Shown: positions 10,868 to 20,804, counted from the stretch's first letter. The stretch is 47,500 bases of DNA from Chondrilla cf. caribensis (GCA_964020155.1 OZ026557.1:3382501-3430000); one strand, 5' to 3'. Notes: generated from the letters alone by a model not told the origin. A program made the numbers and translations.

Positions 10868-13800
10868 TTATGTATGTGTACGAGATGTAGATTGAAGTGT
10901 TGCATGAATTGTTTCCAGGCGGTTTTCTTCATTGATTCTTGCCATGATGTGTTTGCTTTTTGAAATGCTGTCAAGTCTCTTGAAAGTCATTTCTTTGATC
11001 AAAATGTCATCAAGTCGTCTTAGTCGTGATAGTGCTACGAATGTGAGGCCAGGAGTTCTTTCACTATTTCCCAAATCAATAACAGCTTTTTCTAATGTTT
11101 GACCCTGTGATTTATGAATTGTCATTGCATAACACAGTCTGAGTGGTATTTGCTTTCGTGAATGTATAGTATTAGTCATCCATTCAAATGTAATGGGTGG
11201 AATTGGTACCCAGAGAGGATGTTCACTTATGAATGCTGGTCCTTTGTATTTGTTGAATTCTACTAGTATTGAGATTGGAAGTGAAGGTGGTTTTTGGTTT
11301 TCTTTATATAAAATATCTTTTACAATACCTATGGCACCGTTGCATAGTCCTGTTTGTTGCCATAAGTTTGAAGTTAGCATGACTTTAGAGTTCTTTGATA
11401 GGAAAACAATAGAATCTAAATTCCCAGCTTCATCTGATTTTGTGGCAGCTGCTATGTTGTCTGAGTTGATGGCTTCAATTTTCGCAATAGGATTTCCAAG
11501 TTTTTGTAGCATTTTATAGTTATGTTGTGTAACACTTTCCTTATCAAAAAATAAGTGAGTAGCATTTTGAAATTCTCTGCAATTAGAAACATTAGTTGGT
11601 GTCCTTGTTAAAAGAGTATGCCAATGTTGTTGAGTTATGTGTCCATTGCGTATTGCTGTTAATAACTCTCTAAAGTTGTGTGTTGAATTATTTTGCCTCA
11701 TTTGTTGTTTGAGTTGCACTACGGTATTGAATAGTCTAAATAGGAGGTACCCATCATTGTAATCTTGGTTCTGTGTATTAGGCCAAATGTATAGAGGTTT
11801 GTCACCAACAGGTGGTAATTGTGCAAAGTCTCCAATAAGTATGATAGATAGTCCACCAAATGGTTGTTCATAATGTCCTGTTGCTTGCTTGAGACGTTTG
11901 TTTATCCATGAAAGTCCTCTTTGACCTAACATTGACATTTCATCTATGATAATATACTTTTTGTGTTTTAGTTTTTCTTGTAACCGTATAAGTGATGAAC
12001 CTTTTAATTCTGTATTTCTGAGTTGTCGTATTGGTAATTGTAAGAGGGAATGAATTGTCATACCATGTATATTGAATGCTGCTATACCAGTAGTTGCTGT
12101 TAGAAAACATGATTCTTTTAGTAATGATGATATTGCGTGTATGAGGTAAGATTTACCTGTACCGGCTGTACCATATATTATCATATGTAATGCATTAGGT
12201 ATTACAGTAGCAGTGTCTTCATTCAAGCTATGTGTGTAATGCTTGTGTACTATGTCATAAGCCAAACGTTGTTCGTTGTTCAGTGCACTGATGTTTATTA
12301 CTGCTGTTGATTCCATTTGATATAGTAAACCAGGATGTTCCTTCTTTTTGAGATAAATCCAATTGGCACTTTCAATAATTTCTTGTTGTGTGAGACTGGT
12401 TTCTGATTGTTGCCAATATAGGTCATCTGCATCTGAGTGTACATTTTCACCTTCAGATTGATGCTGAAAAGTCATACTTCGTTGACATAGTAGCATCCAA
12501 TCATCTTGATCATTGTGTAATGTGTTTTGTGTAAATGTTATGTCATTTTCTATTTCTTGGTGATCATGAAGATAACGTTCTATGTGTTCAAGCTCTTCCT
12601 GCAATTGTGGTAAACATTGCTGTGCATTGACAGTTTTAAGAAAATCATGATAAGCTGTAATGTATGTGGCATCTGTGTCAGGAAGATTATTCCATGCATT
12701 GGACAGCTGTGTATGCCAAGGTTTGTATTTGATAAGTTGATATTTGCAGTATTGTGGATAATTCTTTCCTTGTGAATGTGAAGAATAGTTAGGGAAAGTA
12801 CGTACAATAACTTCTTTATTTCGTTTTTTTAATTTATTTTGATGTACATAGAAATGAGAGGCAAATGTCATTAAGTTAATGTTTTGTATGCTAGTGTCAA
12901 CTGTTTGTTGAACTCTTTTGGCATAAAAGTCCATTAGTGATAAGTTTGTTGACAGTTGTAAAGGTGAAGAATTTGGATGAATCACCACACTTCTTGAATT
13001 ATCCAATAAAATGGTAGTGAAAGTATAAGTGCAACTGTATAATGGCAAACCAAGTAACATATGGGCTGTTTCTTGTGCACTAAAATCACGTTCTCCTATA
13101 GACTTAATCATAGCTGAGCGAATAGCACTTTGTGTTTGTGAGGCTTGTGTTAGTTTGGTTACGCATGTTTGAAAAATTTGTTTTGCAGTTTGTGATTGGA
13201 CTTCAGCTTTGGCAGCATATTTGGTCATATATCTTACGCAATCTTCAATGTCTATGATTACTTGTAGGTCTACATTTGCTCTCCAATGTTTGAGCATTGT
13301 AGGGTTATGAGTATTTATTAATGGGTCATTTCGCTTAGTTATCACTCTTGCCCTTGTTCTACCATCAAGCAAAGTTTCAAATTGTATATCAGTTGCATGT
13401 TGCATTGGACGTGGATAATCAAATCTACAAGTTGGTTGTGAATGGCCAGATTTCTTTTGTAGACAATATGCTGCATTGCATCTTGTATGTCTCTGGACAG
13501 TATTTACAAGTGTAATATAATCTTCTTCAGTATCTGTGATGTCGATTGGATTTTTTGCTGCTGGGTGATTTTCAGGTGTAGGTGCCCGCCAATTTTCAGA
13601 TGGAGTTGAATTGTTGAATGTTGTTGTTAACCAGTCACAGTATTTGATTACAGTTTGTTTAGCTATGTTGCCTTCAATTAGTATTTGTTCTTGTACAGTA
13701 GTAGGTATATCATCTATGTTACTTTGTAAGCTATTTTCAATTTTCCATGCCAATGCTGCTTTTTTGATCAAATGACAAAGATCAGGATCATTTTTAAGTT

Positions 13801-16456
13801 TAGCACACCCGTGAACATGTGGACTGCCACGTGATTGATACTCAAATCTATACCAATGCCATTCTGCGTGTAGTGTTTCGTATAGCCAATATTTTACAAA
13901 ATCTGAAACTCTGTTTGTGAAGTACCAATCTGTGATATGGGGATTGTTGATGACAGCTTTTATTCTCATTGGATGTGTTGGTTTATCAGTGTCATGTGGT
14001 AGTAATGCATGCAACTCTGGCCAATATGTATCAGCAGATGAAACTGTCCAAAAGAATGTTGGTGCACCTTTATTTTGTACCAATGCTTTTAGTTCTAATG
14101 AACGTTGATACCAGTATTGTTTGGTGCCCTGTAATTTGCTAACATATCTCTGTAAGCGTGACATCAACTGTTCTGAGTTCATTTTGCCAACCATGTCTCT
14201 CAATTGTTGCACAGTTAGAGTTGCATCAGCAGGGTTTTGTTTTAGGTATACATTAGCTTGTGTCAGCAAGTGATGTCGTTGTTTCATGTTAAGTGCCCAA
14301 TATGGGAATCTAGGATGTGATGCAAATCGCCATACAGCTTTGTTGTTCACTATTTCAGCAAATCGTATCAAATGTTTTAAAAATTCTGTATATGTTACAT
14401 CATGTTGACGGTTTTTTGTAGTTGGATCTCCTGTTCCGTATGGAAATAATGTTGGGAAAGCCATGGTTGCAAGGCCTTCAGTTTGGAATTCACTGATTGG
14501 TGTTTGCGATAATGGAGGCCATTGTAATGGGGAGTTTTTATCATTGATTACATTTCTTATTGATTCTATCTCATTTTGTTTATGATGTGGTATTGATATA
14601 AAAGATGTATAGTTATGTTCTGACAAATCTTGGTTGTCATCATTATCTAATCTCATATTAATTTCATCCTTGTCATATGTATTATCAATGTTATTATTGT
14701 CATTGGTTTCTGTCATAGTATTAGTTTGTTCACTTTCATTACAATTGATGTCATGCTGGGATTCAACAGTGTTGGTTTGTAATACTGTTGGACTAACTGC
14801 ATTGTTAATCTGAAATATCTCTTCTGGTACACCATTCTCAGGTAATTGCTGTATGTTGATATGATCAATAACAATAGATTTGTAGAAAGGATTGTTTTTT
14901 TGTAACCAAATTAGTGCATTAAGAATCTTGTCTCTGCGTACTGTAAAATCTGCATAGGTATCATTGGTACCAGATCGTCTTAGTACAAGTATGGGTAAAT
15001 TATTTATGTTTGGTGGTAGTTTATCAAGTAGTGATTGCACATCTTGTGATAAGTTTAATACATGACCTTTATATCCACGTTGACCACCTTGCTTTTTGTA
15101 AATGTACATAATGGGTGATGCTCGGGCTATCAACATTTCTTCAATTTGTGTTAAGTCTTGTAAGCATTCTGGTACTGAACCAGGGTTCATATTGTTTGCT
15201 TGGGAGTACTTTTTTGGAGTACTTTTGTCACAGGTACATCTTTTGCATTCATACATGTGTTTGCATGTTTTGTAACGTGATGGCCACATTTCATGACAAG
15301 TTGTGCAAAGTGATTGTTTCCACTGAACTTGTTGGTTATGGAAGTTATTCATTGTGTTTGCATGACTTTGACTGTGTTCGCTTGTGCATGATGCATTGTT
15401 GCATGATTCTTTTTGCAATTGTTGCAAGACAGTACTCTCACATTGCATTGACACTTCATCATGAGATGTTTTGTCAGATGTGTTTGAATGGACCATGGGT
15501 AATGTCTGTGTTTGCATTTCTTTTTGTGTTTGAATTGGTTTTGTCTGTGTCACACATCGTGTCACAGTGCATGATTGTAATTGATTGTGATGATTAGTTT
15601 GCAATGTATTGTTTTGATTTGAGTTTTGCAATATTTGATAATTGTTTGATTCTTCTTGCATAGGTTCCATATAGCGGGAATCTTCCACCTGTTTGAAAAA
15701 GAAGAAGAATTTTATTTCGTCTATGATAGTAAAACATGTGTTATGCTCTCATCTGTACATGTATGTATAGATTATCATAATTAATAAACTTACACTGTCA
15801 ACTTCCATTTCTTGAGGGAAATGTGCATAAGAATGTTCTTGCAAGACGTGCCTCTGTTTTTTACATTTTGTTGAAATAGTTGCAATTGGTTGTGACAATT
15901 GTACATGTAACTTAGCGAAGTTCATATTTCTAAGTTTCCTTTTACGGGTATGAGTACTAGTAGAAGTCACATAGGAACAATTATTACAATACCAGTCAAA
16001 ATATTTCACTTTTGTTAAGGTGTGGTACGTACTTTCAGACATATTTATACATTTAATGTGATACCAAGAGCTGCAGCCGTCGCATAACACTGCAAAGTGC
16101 TTAGCAATTACAATCATCTCACAAGCTGGACAAAAATGTTTAGGACCTGGATTCAATTCAACATCACCACAGAGTATTAGCATAGTATAAATCATTGTCA
16201 TATAACATTTTTTGGAAGATTTTGAAAATACACATGAAGAATTTGATCGCTTTCTACGTCGTTCTAAGTACCTACGCGAGTTATACCGAGTACCATTGCG
16301 TTGATCGTTGAAAACTGTTTTCCGATTATTTCCACCATATGATGCAAAAAGCCTTCTGGGCTGATGTCTTGTCACATGGAAACCACTAGTTTCCACAAAG
16401 AGGAAAACTTCCCACAAGATGAGAAAGACCATAACGGAAAAACGTGGAGTCGCCAT
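10868..16456 (-). CDS. Helitron A transposase: 2A-PHD exon spliced to HUH Rep + PIF1-like helicase (two exons)
   Basis: Two exons, 16456-15794 (221 codons) and 15688-10868 (1606 codons), joined by a phase-0 intron. Exon 1 holds a hydrophobic N-terminus, a 2A motif and a PHD finger. Exon 2 has a Cys-rich patch (about residues 130-155 of the exon), the Helitron N-terminal domain, the HUH nuclease motif (SPHVHGCAKL, about residue 625), a two-tyrosine motif (YMTKY, about 816), then a superfamily-1 helicase. The helicase shows Walker A GTAGTGKS (about 1174), Walker B IIIDEMSML, GDFAQLPPVG, TIHKSQGQTL and VALSRLRRL. Rep nicks and joins single strands; the helicase unwinds during rolling-circle transposition. 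There is no frameshift or internal stop, so copy A looks potentially autonomous. The exon-2 frame opens with GTG, but that is the spliced Val codon, not a start; the real start is the ATG at 16456. Confidence 0.9.
15689..15793 (-). other. Phase-0 intron in the Helitron transposase gene (105 bp)
   Basis: On the minus strand the donor is AGT|GTAAGT (15794/15793) and the acceptor is a pyrimidine-rich tract ending in CAAACAG (at 15689). Exon 1 is 663 nt, a multiple of three, and exon 2 continues in frame with GTG GAA GAT. The conserved splice sites and preserved frame argue that the PHD/2A exon and Rep/Hel form one gene product. Confidence 0.85.
15794..16456 (-). CDS. Transposase exon 1: signal-like segment, 2A (StopGo) peptide, PHD finger
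   Basis: Residues 2-25 contain a hydrophobic stretch that resembles a signal peptide. Residues 26-85 are basic. Residues 97-105 read GDVELNPGP, fitting the 2A consensus D(V/I)ExNPGP, preceded by the hydrophobic run MIYTMLILC typical of active 2A upstream contexts. Skipping would occur between Gly104 and Pro105. Directly after lies a C4HC3 PHD finger: Cys109, 112, 125, 128, His133, Cys136, 157 and 160. Residues 165-221 are basic/polar and lead to the splice donor. The 2A-PHD arrangement recalls ORF1 of some CR1/L2-type non-LTR retrotransposons, so exon 1 may have been acquired from one. The start is supported by a decayed homologous ATG context in copy B at 18651. Confidence 0.85.
16142..16168 (-). 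promoter_or_regulatory. 2A-like ribosome-skipping motif GDVELNPGP
   Basis: Nine codons that match the 2A consensus at every conserved position, with Gly-Pro at the skipping point. It acts during translation: the ribosome releases the chain after Gly and restarts at Pro. In copy B the corresponding sequence (just before 18985) is eroded, while the PHD segment next to it is still readable. Confidence 0.85.
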
Positions 16457-16484
16457 CTTCTCCTACTACGTAACAAGGGCTATG
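16457..16484 (-). promoter_or_regulatory. Immediate 5' leader of Helitron A transposase
   Basis: Minus-strand sequence 'ttacgtagtaggagaag' before the ATG is homologous to 'tctacgtaatcgaaaag' before the copy-B ATG at 18651. The leader is therefore part of the Helitron. Homology to copy B fades at the edge of the palindrome. Confidence 0.5.
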
Positions 16485-17425
16485 ACGTCATGTACAAATG
16501 TCTGCCAAGATGGACGTCACCATGGCTGACCAATTCGAGCTCCCGAACGACGAATTGACGAACCCCCTTTCGGCACAATGAGGAATCGAAATTCTGTACG
16601 TAAAAACTTTGACAGCCTTCCTGATGATCGTTTTAAGCTTACCGACGGCGCCCCACCCGGAACACCCAGCCCCTGAGTCAAAGAAACGTGAGTGTCATTC
16701 TTGTCCGTCTCTCGGCAACTGCTGCCGATCTCGACGAAAGTCTTCCACCTCCGTCTGTGACGCGTCCGTGCCCCCTTCCGACGGGAGGGACGGATCGCGA
16801 CCAGCCGGTTGTGAACTCGTGGAATTTGCGCACAAAGAAAGTGCAAATGGGCCATAATTCCGCGAGTGCCCCGACGAAAACAATTAGATGCGTGGGCGAC
16901 CAACTTTCGACTCGCTATGGACCGGAAACAATTAACCTCGCTAACGCTCGGTAATTACCGAGCGTTAGCGAGGTTAATTGTTTCCGGTCCATAGCGAGTC
17001 GAAAGTTGGTCGCCCACGCATCTAATTGCTTTTCGTCGGGACACTCGCAGAATTATGGCCCATTTGCACTTTCTTTGTGCGCAAATTCCACGAGTTCAAA
17101 ACCGACTGGTCTCGATCCGTCCCTCCCGTCGGAAGGGGGCACGGACGCGTCACAGACGGAGGTAGAAGACTTTCGTCCAGATCGGCAGCAGTTGCCGATA
17201 TACTGACAAGAATGACACTCACGTTTCTTTGACTCAGGGGCTGGGTGTTCCGGGTGGGGCGCCGTCGGTACGCTTAAAACGATCATCAGGAAGGCTGTCA
17301 AAGTTTTTACGTACAGAATTTCGATTCCTCATTGCGCCGAAAGGGGGTTCGTCAATTCGTCGTTCGGGAGCTCGAATTGGTCAGCCATGGTGACGTCCAT
17401 CTTGGCAGACATTTGTACATGACGT
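16485..17425. repeat. Near-perfect ~940-bp palindrome (two ~470-bp arms, no spacer)
   Basis: Left arm 16485-16954 is the reverse complement of right arm 16955-17425. The centre is 'cggtaat|taccg'. I count about 14-16 differences over 470 bp (~97% identity) plus one 1-nt indel. GC content (over 50%) is far above the surroundings and CpGs are frequent. Each arm contains an exon-like start (on the plus strand ATG at 16510, 23 codons, then a stop), but no frame spans the arm convincingly. It separates the heads of Helitrons A and B. It may be an inverted duplication of a head region or a fold-back element inserted there; ACGT flanks both ends but is itself palindromic and so not proof of a target duplication. 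Confidence 0.9.
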
Positions 17426-17489
17426 GGCAGTCCACGGGCGTTTCAAAGTCTCGAGTTTGGAAACTTAGTTTTGAATATCTCTGTGGTAG

Positions 17490-17636
17490 AAAAACTTCGT
17501 GTTGTATCGTATTCCCACTGCGGAAGCCAATCCCTATCTGATTCGTGGAGAATCCGATGATTATCCATTTTCAGAAAATGCTTCATTCACGGACTCCACC
17601 AGTTTTGACGAACTAGGGATATCAAGAGAAGGTTAA
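17490..17636 (+). pseudogene. Exon-like fragment, possible captured terminal exon
   Basis: Following a pyrimidine/TAG acceptor-like site (17487-17489) there is a 48-codon frame ending in TAA at 17634-17636. Its composition is protein-like (acidic/Ser-rich, e.g. ESDDYPFSENASF and SFDELGISREG), unlike the AT-rich sequence around it. Helitrons often capture host gene pieces, so this could be the last exon of a captured gene. I do not recognise the protein. No upstream partner exon is assigned. Confidence 0.35.
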
Positions 17637-18040
17637 CGCACATTCTCTCCCTTTGTTTGATATATCGTTTGAGCTGCTGTTTTTTTTTTGTGGTACACTG
17701 AATGATTTTTTTCAAAATCCCCATAATGCCTTTTATCTATATTTTATCTATATTATTATAATAAAAAAATTAGCTCATGCCTTTGATTTGGTATAATCAA
17801 TGCTCAACTGTACATAACTACGGAATGTAGTTTAAATTTGTTAGCTACATGTTGTTTTTTATTTCGTATACTCCAGGAATTACACAAGCACATATACTGC
17901 AGGTGGGAGCTAGCAGGAATGTCTGTTTTCCACTATAGGACCTACTCCTACTAATTATTGTTATTATGTATGTATTCTACACTAATTATTATAATTATAG
18001 ACTCACCTTTGTTTGTCATTCTAGCATCGTTATCGTTTTC
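17637..18040. other. AT-rich stretch inside the compound, nothing recognised
   Basis: Contains poly-T and ATTATTATAATA runs but no coding-like frame, no repeat shared with other parts of the window, and no element terminus that I could identify. Confidence 0.4.
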
Positions 18041-18101
18041 TCTTTCTCTCGAAGTTTTCCTAAATTCGTACGTCGTTTTAGTTTAGTAAATACGGATCGT
18101 T

Positions 18102-18280
18102 ATGTCTCATTTGTCGTTCGCGAACGTTCTTGAAAGATTGGAGGATGAATTTGAGGAAGCAGAGGAATCCTACAACCACCACCACACTGACGACGACGAC
18201 GAGATCCTGTTCAAGGCCATCTGCGGAACATGTCGTGCCACTGATCATGAGTGGAAATTTATTCACCGAAAATATACAAA
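18102..18280 (+). pseudogene. Exon-like fragment starting with ATG, possible captured first exon
   Basis: ATG at 18102 opens a frame of about 60 codons (begins MSHLSFANVLERLEDEFEEAEE, followed by a His/Asp-rich patch and a CGTC motif). It runs to a GTACGT donor-like site at 18281, after which the frame loses protein-like character. The N-terminal part is amphipathic and acidic, plausibly a helix. I do not recognise it; it could be the first exon of another transposase or of a captured host gene. Confidence 0.35.
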
Positions 18281-18650
18281 GTACGTCATATACATCTGTC
18301 CAAATACAATTAAAGCAAAAACGTCCAAAATTTGACGATTTCCCAGCCACCTAATACAAAGAACGAAAAAACGGTACATAAATTGCATTGGCAGAAACCC
18401 ACTTCCAAAAAATAACAGCAACACAACAACAACTAAAATAGAGAGTACTTACTTTGATAATCATCGCACGATATTCAAAAATGTCCACAAAACTGGTGGG
18501 TTTGTGTAGTCTTACCTTGAAATTCGACTTTTTCTATGAGGCAGTATACGTTGCCACGCCTCCACGTGCTAATAAACTACTCGAGATATTCCTCGCGAGA
18601 AAACTAAGTTTCCCGTGTGAAACGCCCGTGAGTCTACGTAATCGAAAAGA

Positions 18651-20148
18651 TGGCAAATCTACGGGTTTCAATTGCTCACTTATGGGACTTTTTCCTCGTT
18701 ATAGAGACGACTGGTTCTCATATGAAAAGAGTTCAAAGGGCTTGCGATCAGGTGAAATGAACCGACCTTCTGGCCATATAGAACTGATGACATCCACTTA
18801 GCGTCATTCTTGCTCATGTAGTGGTGCATGCATAGAAGGGGTAGGATAAGATCTTGAATCCTTCTCTGAACCAAATATTATAGGTCAAAAAAGTATCTCA
18901 GATCTAACCCCCAACTCTACGTACTAACACTAACCCGACGTCGTCAATACATATTGCCAGTGTCCATTATCTTCCTTTTACCTGATCCCTAAGGATTTTG
19001 CCCTCGTGAGATGATTGTTCTTGCTAAGCACTTTGCAGTGTTGTGCAACAGCTGTAGCTCTTGGTATGACATCAAATGTATAAATATGTCTGAACATACG
19101 TTCCACACCTTAACAAACATACAATAATACACTGAACACACTTCAATCAACCACAATAGAAACATAAACATAGTTGATGCAATATGAGAGTCCAGCTGTC
19201 TCAGAACAATTACAAAATGAATCATGCATGCATCCACACATCATGCACAAGTGGAAGTCATGCGAGTATACTGTAATGAGTAAGTTCCACAACCAATCAG
19301 TGGAATCAATCTCTTTGCACAAGTTGTCAAGAAATGTCGCCATCCATAATGTTACAAAACATGCAAAAGATGTGACTGTGACAAACGCTCTCCAAAATAG
19401 TACTCCCAAAGAAACAATCAATCTGGATCAGTACCAGAATGCTTACAAGGCTTGGCTCACAAATAGGAGAAGTGTTAATAGCCCGATGTGGATATAAAGG
19501 TCATGTATAGTAAACGTATCACAACATGTGCAGTCACTATACTCGATAAACTACCATGAAACAAATAATTTACCCATATTCTACAATTTTTGCAACAAAC
19601 AGCAAAAGACCATGCAACTTTTCAAAGAATTAACCAGTATGAAACTATAGTGTTAGCTACAGCCAATTACAATTGTCATCAACCGCTCAAACCTGCCAGC
19701 ACCACTTGGCCTTTTTGCCAGCAGTCTCCATCATTCTCCCATTGCTGAACTCCCACAAGAAGATATAACACAGAAGTCTTAACTTCTATCTAAGCCATTC
19801 ACCTTGACATACAGAAGTACACTATAATTGGAGTGCCGATTATGAAATTTAACTATTATCTTATATTACACACAACAGGCATACTTTGCCTGTCATGTTT
19901 TCATTCAAGTTGATCTAAATTAAATTCTTTTTATTCCTGTTATGATTCAATCTATCATTTGAATTTCAAAATGATTATTGATTTTAAAGTATATTACTAA
20001 TCAGGAATACTCCCCACAGTGTGCAGAGTATCCTGTGATGATCCAATCTATCCATGTGATCTCAATTTCAAAAAGAAAAACATAATACAGCAAAATACGG
20101 ACATATTCTACTTCACGTAGCGAGGTCCTGAACCACGTTCACAACTAG
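18651..20148 (+). pseudogene. Helitron B: decayed, internally deleted copy
   Basis: Plus-strand relics in the order of copy A: (i) the N-terminus at 18651-18790 (ATGGC start, LWDFFLVIETTGSHM matching LWEVFLFVETSGFHV of A); (ii) the PHD segment at 18985-19110; (iii) the exon-2 N-terminal region at 19170-19560; (iv) the C-terminal ~50 codons of the RPA-like gene at 19690-19840; (v) subterminal and terminal sequence at 19860-20148. The HUH, tyrosine and helicase regions are deleted. Stops and frameshifts are frequent. It could only move with help from an intact copy. Confidence 0.8.
20118..20148 (+). other. 3' terminus of Helitron B (hairpin + CTAG)
   Basis: Stem TGAAC (20129-20133) / GTTCA (20137-20141), loop of 3 nt, then 7 nt ending in CTAG, followed by flanking T (20149). 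It matches the copy A terminus over 31 nt with one difference. Confidence 0.8.
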
Positions 20149-20317
20149 TATTATAATTAATAATGTATGTACACGCACTCACACTCGTATATGCATCATA
20201 TTATATACACATGCAGACTCATATTTGCATCCATATGTACACACATGCATGTGCATGCACTCACATAAATACGTACATATACATGTATATGTATGTAGTA
20301 GTAATACCCCCTATGTA

Positions 20318-20713
20318 GGTACTTTCTATTTTGCGGACGGTCCGCACGGACGGCGGACGCATACAAAAGATAGTGACGGCAATTAGCGCCCGTTTAACTC
20401 CTATTCTGCGGACCTCGCAAGATTTAATATGCTAAAAAGCGGACCGAGGTGTATTCCAAACCGGATCGAAGCGGACACAAATTTAAAGTAGAATACAGCA
20501 GTAAAACTTTGTTTAGTTAATGTGCCTCTCTGTAGCTATTATTATTATAGGCAGTAAAGGACATTAACACGTAACCGATGTTCACACGAAGTCCTTCAGA
20601 GCCCCCAGCGTGACACCATAGACCCTACCGTCCGCATACTCGTCCGCGCTCCGTCCACAGTCCGCAGACTCCGTCCGCCGTCCGTGCGGACCGTCCGCAA
20701 AATAGAAAGTACC
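20318..20713. mobile_element. Non-autonomous TIR element, 396 bp
   Basis: Termini beginning GGTACTTTCTATTTTGCGGA are inverted repeats of about 40 bp that continue through 'cggtccgcacggacggcgga'. Flanks CCCTATGTA (20309-20317) and CCGTATGTA (20714-20722) form a 9-bp target-site duplication with one mismatch (or 8 bp with one mismatch). Size and TSD length suggest a Mutator-like or hAT-like MITE. No coding capacity. The interior is GC-richer than the flanks. Confidence 0.7.
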
Positions 20714-20804
20714 CCGTATGTAGGCACATTCATTTACACAGGCTGGTAGGCCTATCGATTGAGGTTTTCAACAAAGAGCAGCAAGAAGGCCTAATAACAC
20801 TGCA

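Larger units (their letters stand above)
17426..18645. repeat. Second inverted-repeat pair in the copy B head region
   Basis: 17426-17482 (containing 'cacgggcgtttca' and 'gaaacttagttttgaatatct') recurs inverted at about 18580-18640, a few bases upstream of the copy-B start codon. Arms are ~60 bp and moderately diverged with small indels. The outer edge of the left arm abuts the end of the large palindrome. It could be a third, truncated head fragment or the TIRs of an insertion. Confidence 0.55.
8277..20148. mobile_element. Head-to-head Helitron compound (copies A and B), 11,872 bp
   Basis: Both outer ends show the same 31-nt terminus in inverted orientation, with one mismatch. Each contains the hairpin TGAAC-3 nt-GTTCA seven nt from the end and finishes (5'->3' toward the flank) in CTAG, matching the Helitron CTRR 3' terminus. 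The insertion lies between A (8276) and T (20149) with no target-site duplication, as expected for Helitrons. The paralogous empty site is near 27212. Left copy A (minus strand) carries intact Rep/helicase and RPA-like genes; right copy B (plus strand) is a decayed, internally deleted relative. Because both ends are 3' ends, this is two Helitrons placed head-to-head, not an ordinary TIR transposon. The A/B head boundary is not resolved; a long palindrome occupies that zone. Confidence 0.85.

Noticed and set aside
11193..15597. Plus-strand frames of 60-160 codons opposite the Helitron Rep/Hel gene
   Set aside because: Shadows of the conserved minus-strand gene; hydrophobic Cys/Val-rich translations typical of antisense frames.
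16517..17301. Overlapping open frames of 60-130 codons in the palindrome on both strands
   Set aside because: They are mirror images of each other, caused by the GC-rich inverted repeat. None has a full start, domain or splice context.
16485..17425. Claiming a 4-bp ACGT target-site duplication for the palindrome
   Set aside because: ACGT is itself palindromic and may be part of the inverted repeat, so it does not distinguish insertion from inverted duplication.
8277..20148. Reading the inverted 31-nt ends as TIRs of a cut-and-paste DNA transposon
   Set aside because: No target-site duplication when compared with the paralogous empty site; the ends carry hairpin + CTAG; the coding content is HUH Rep + PIF1 helicase + RPA; and the right half is a recognisable inverted Helitron copy.
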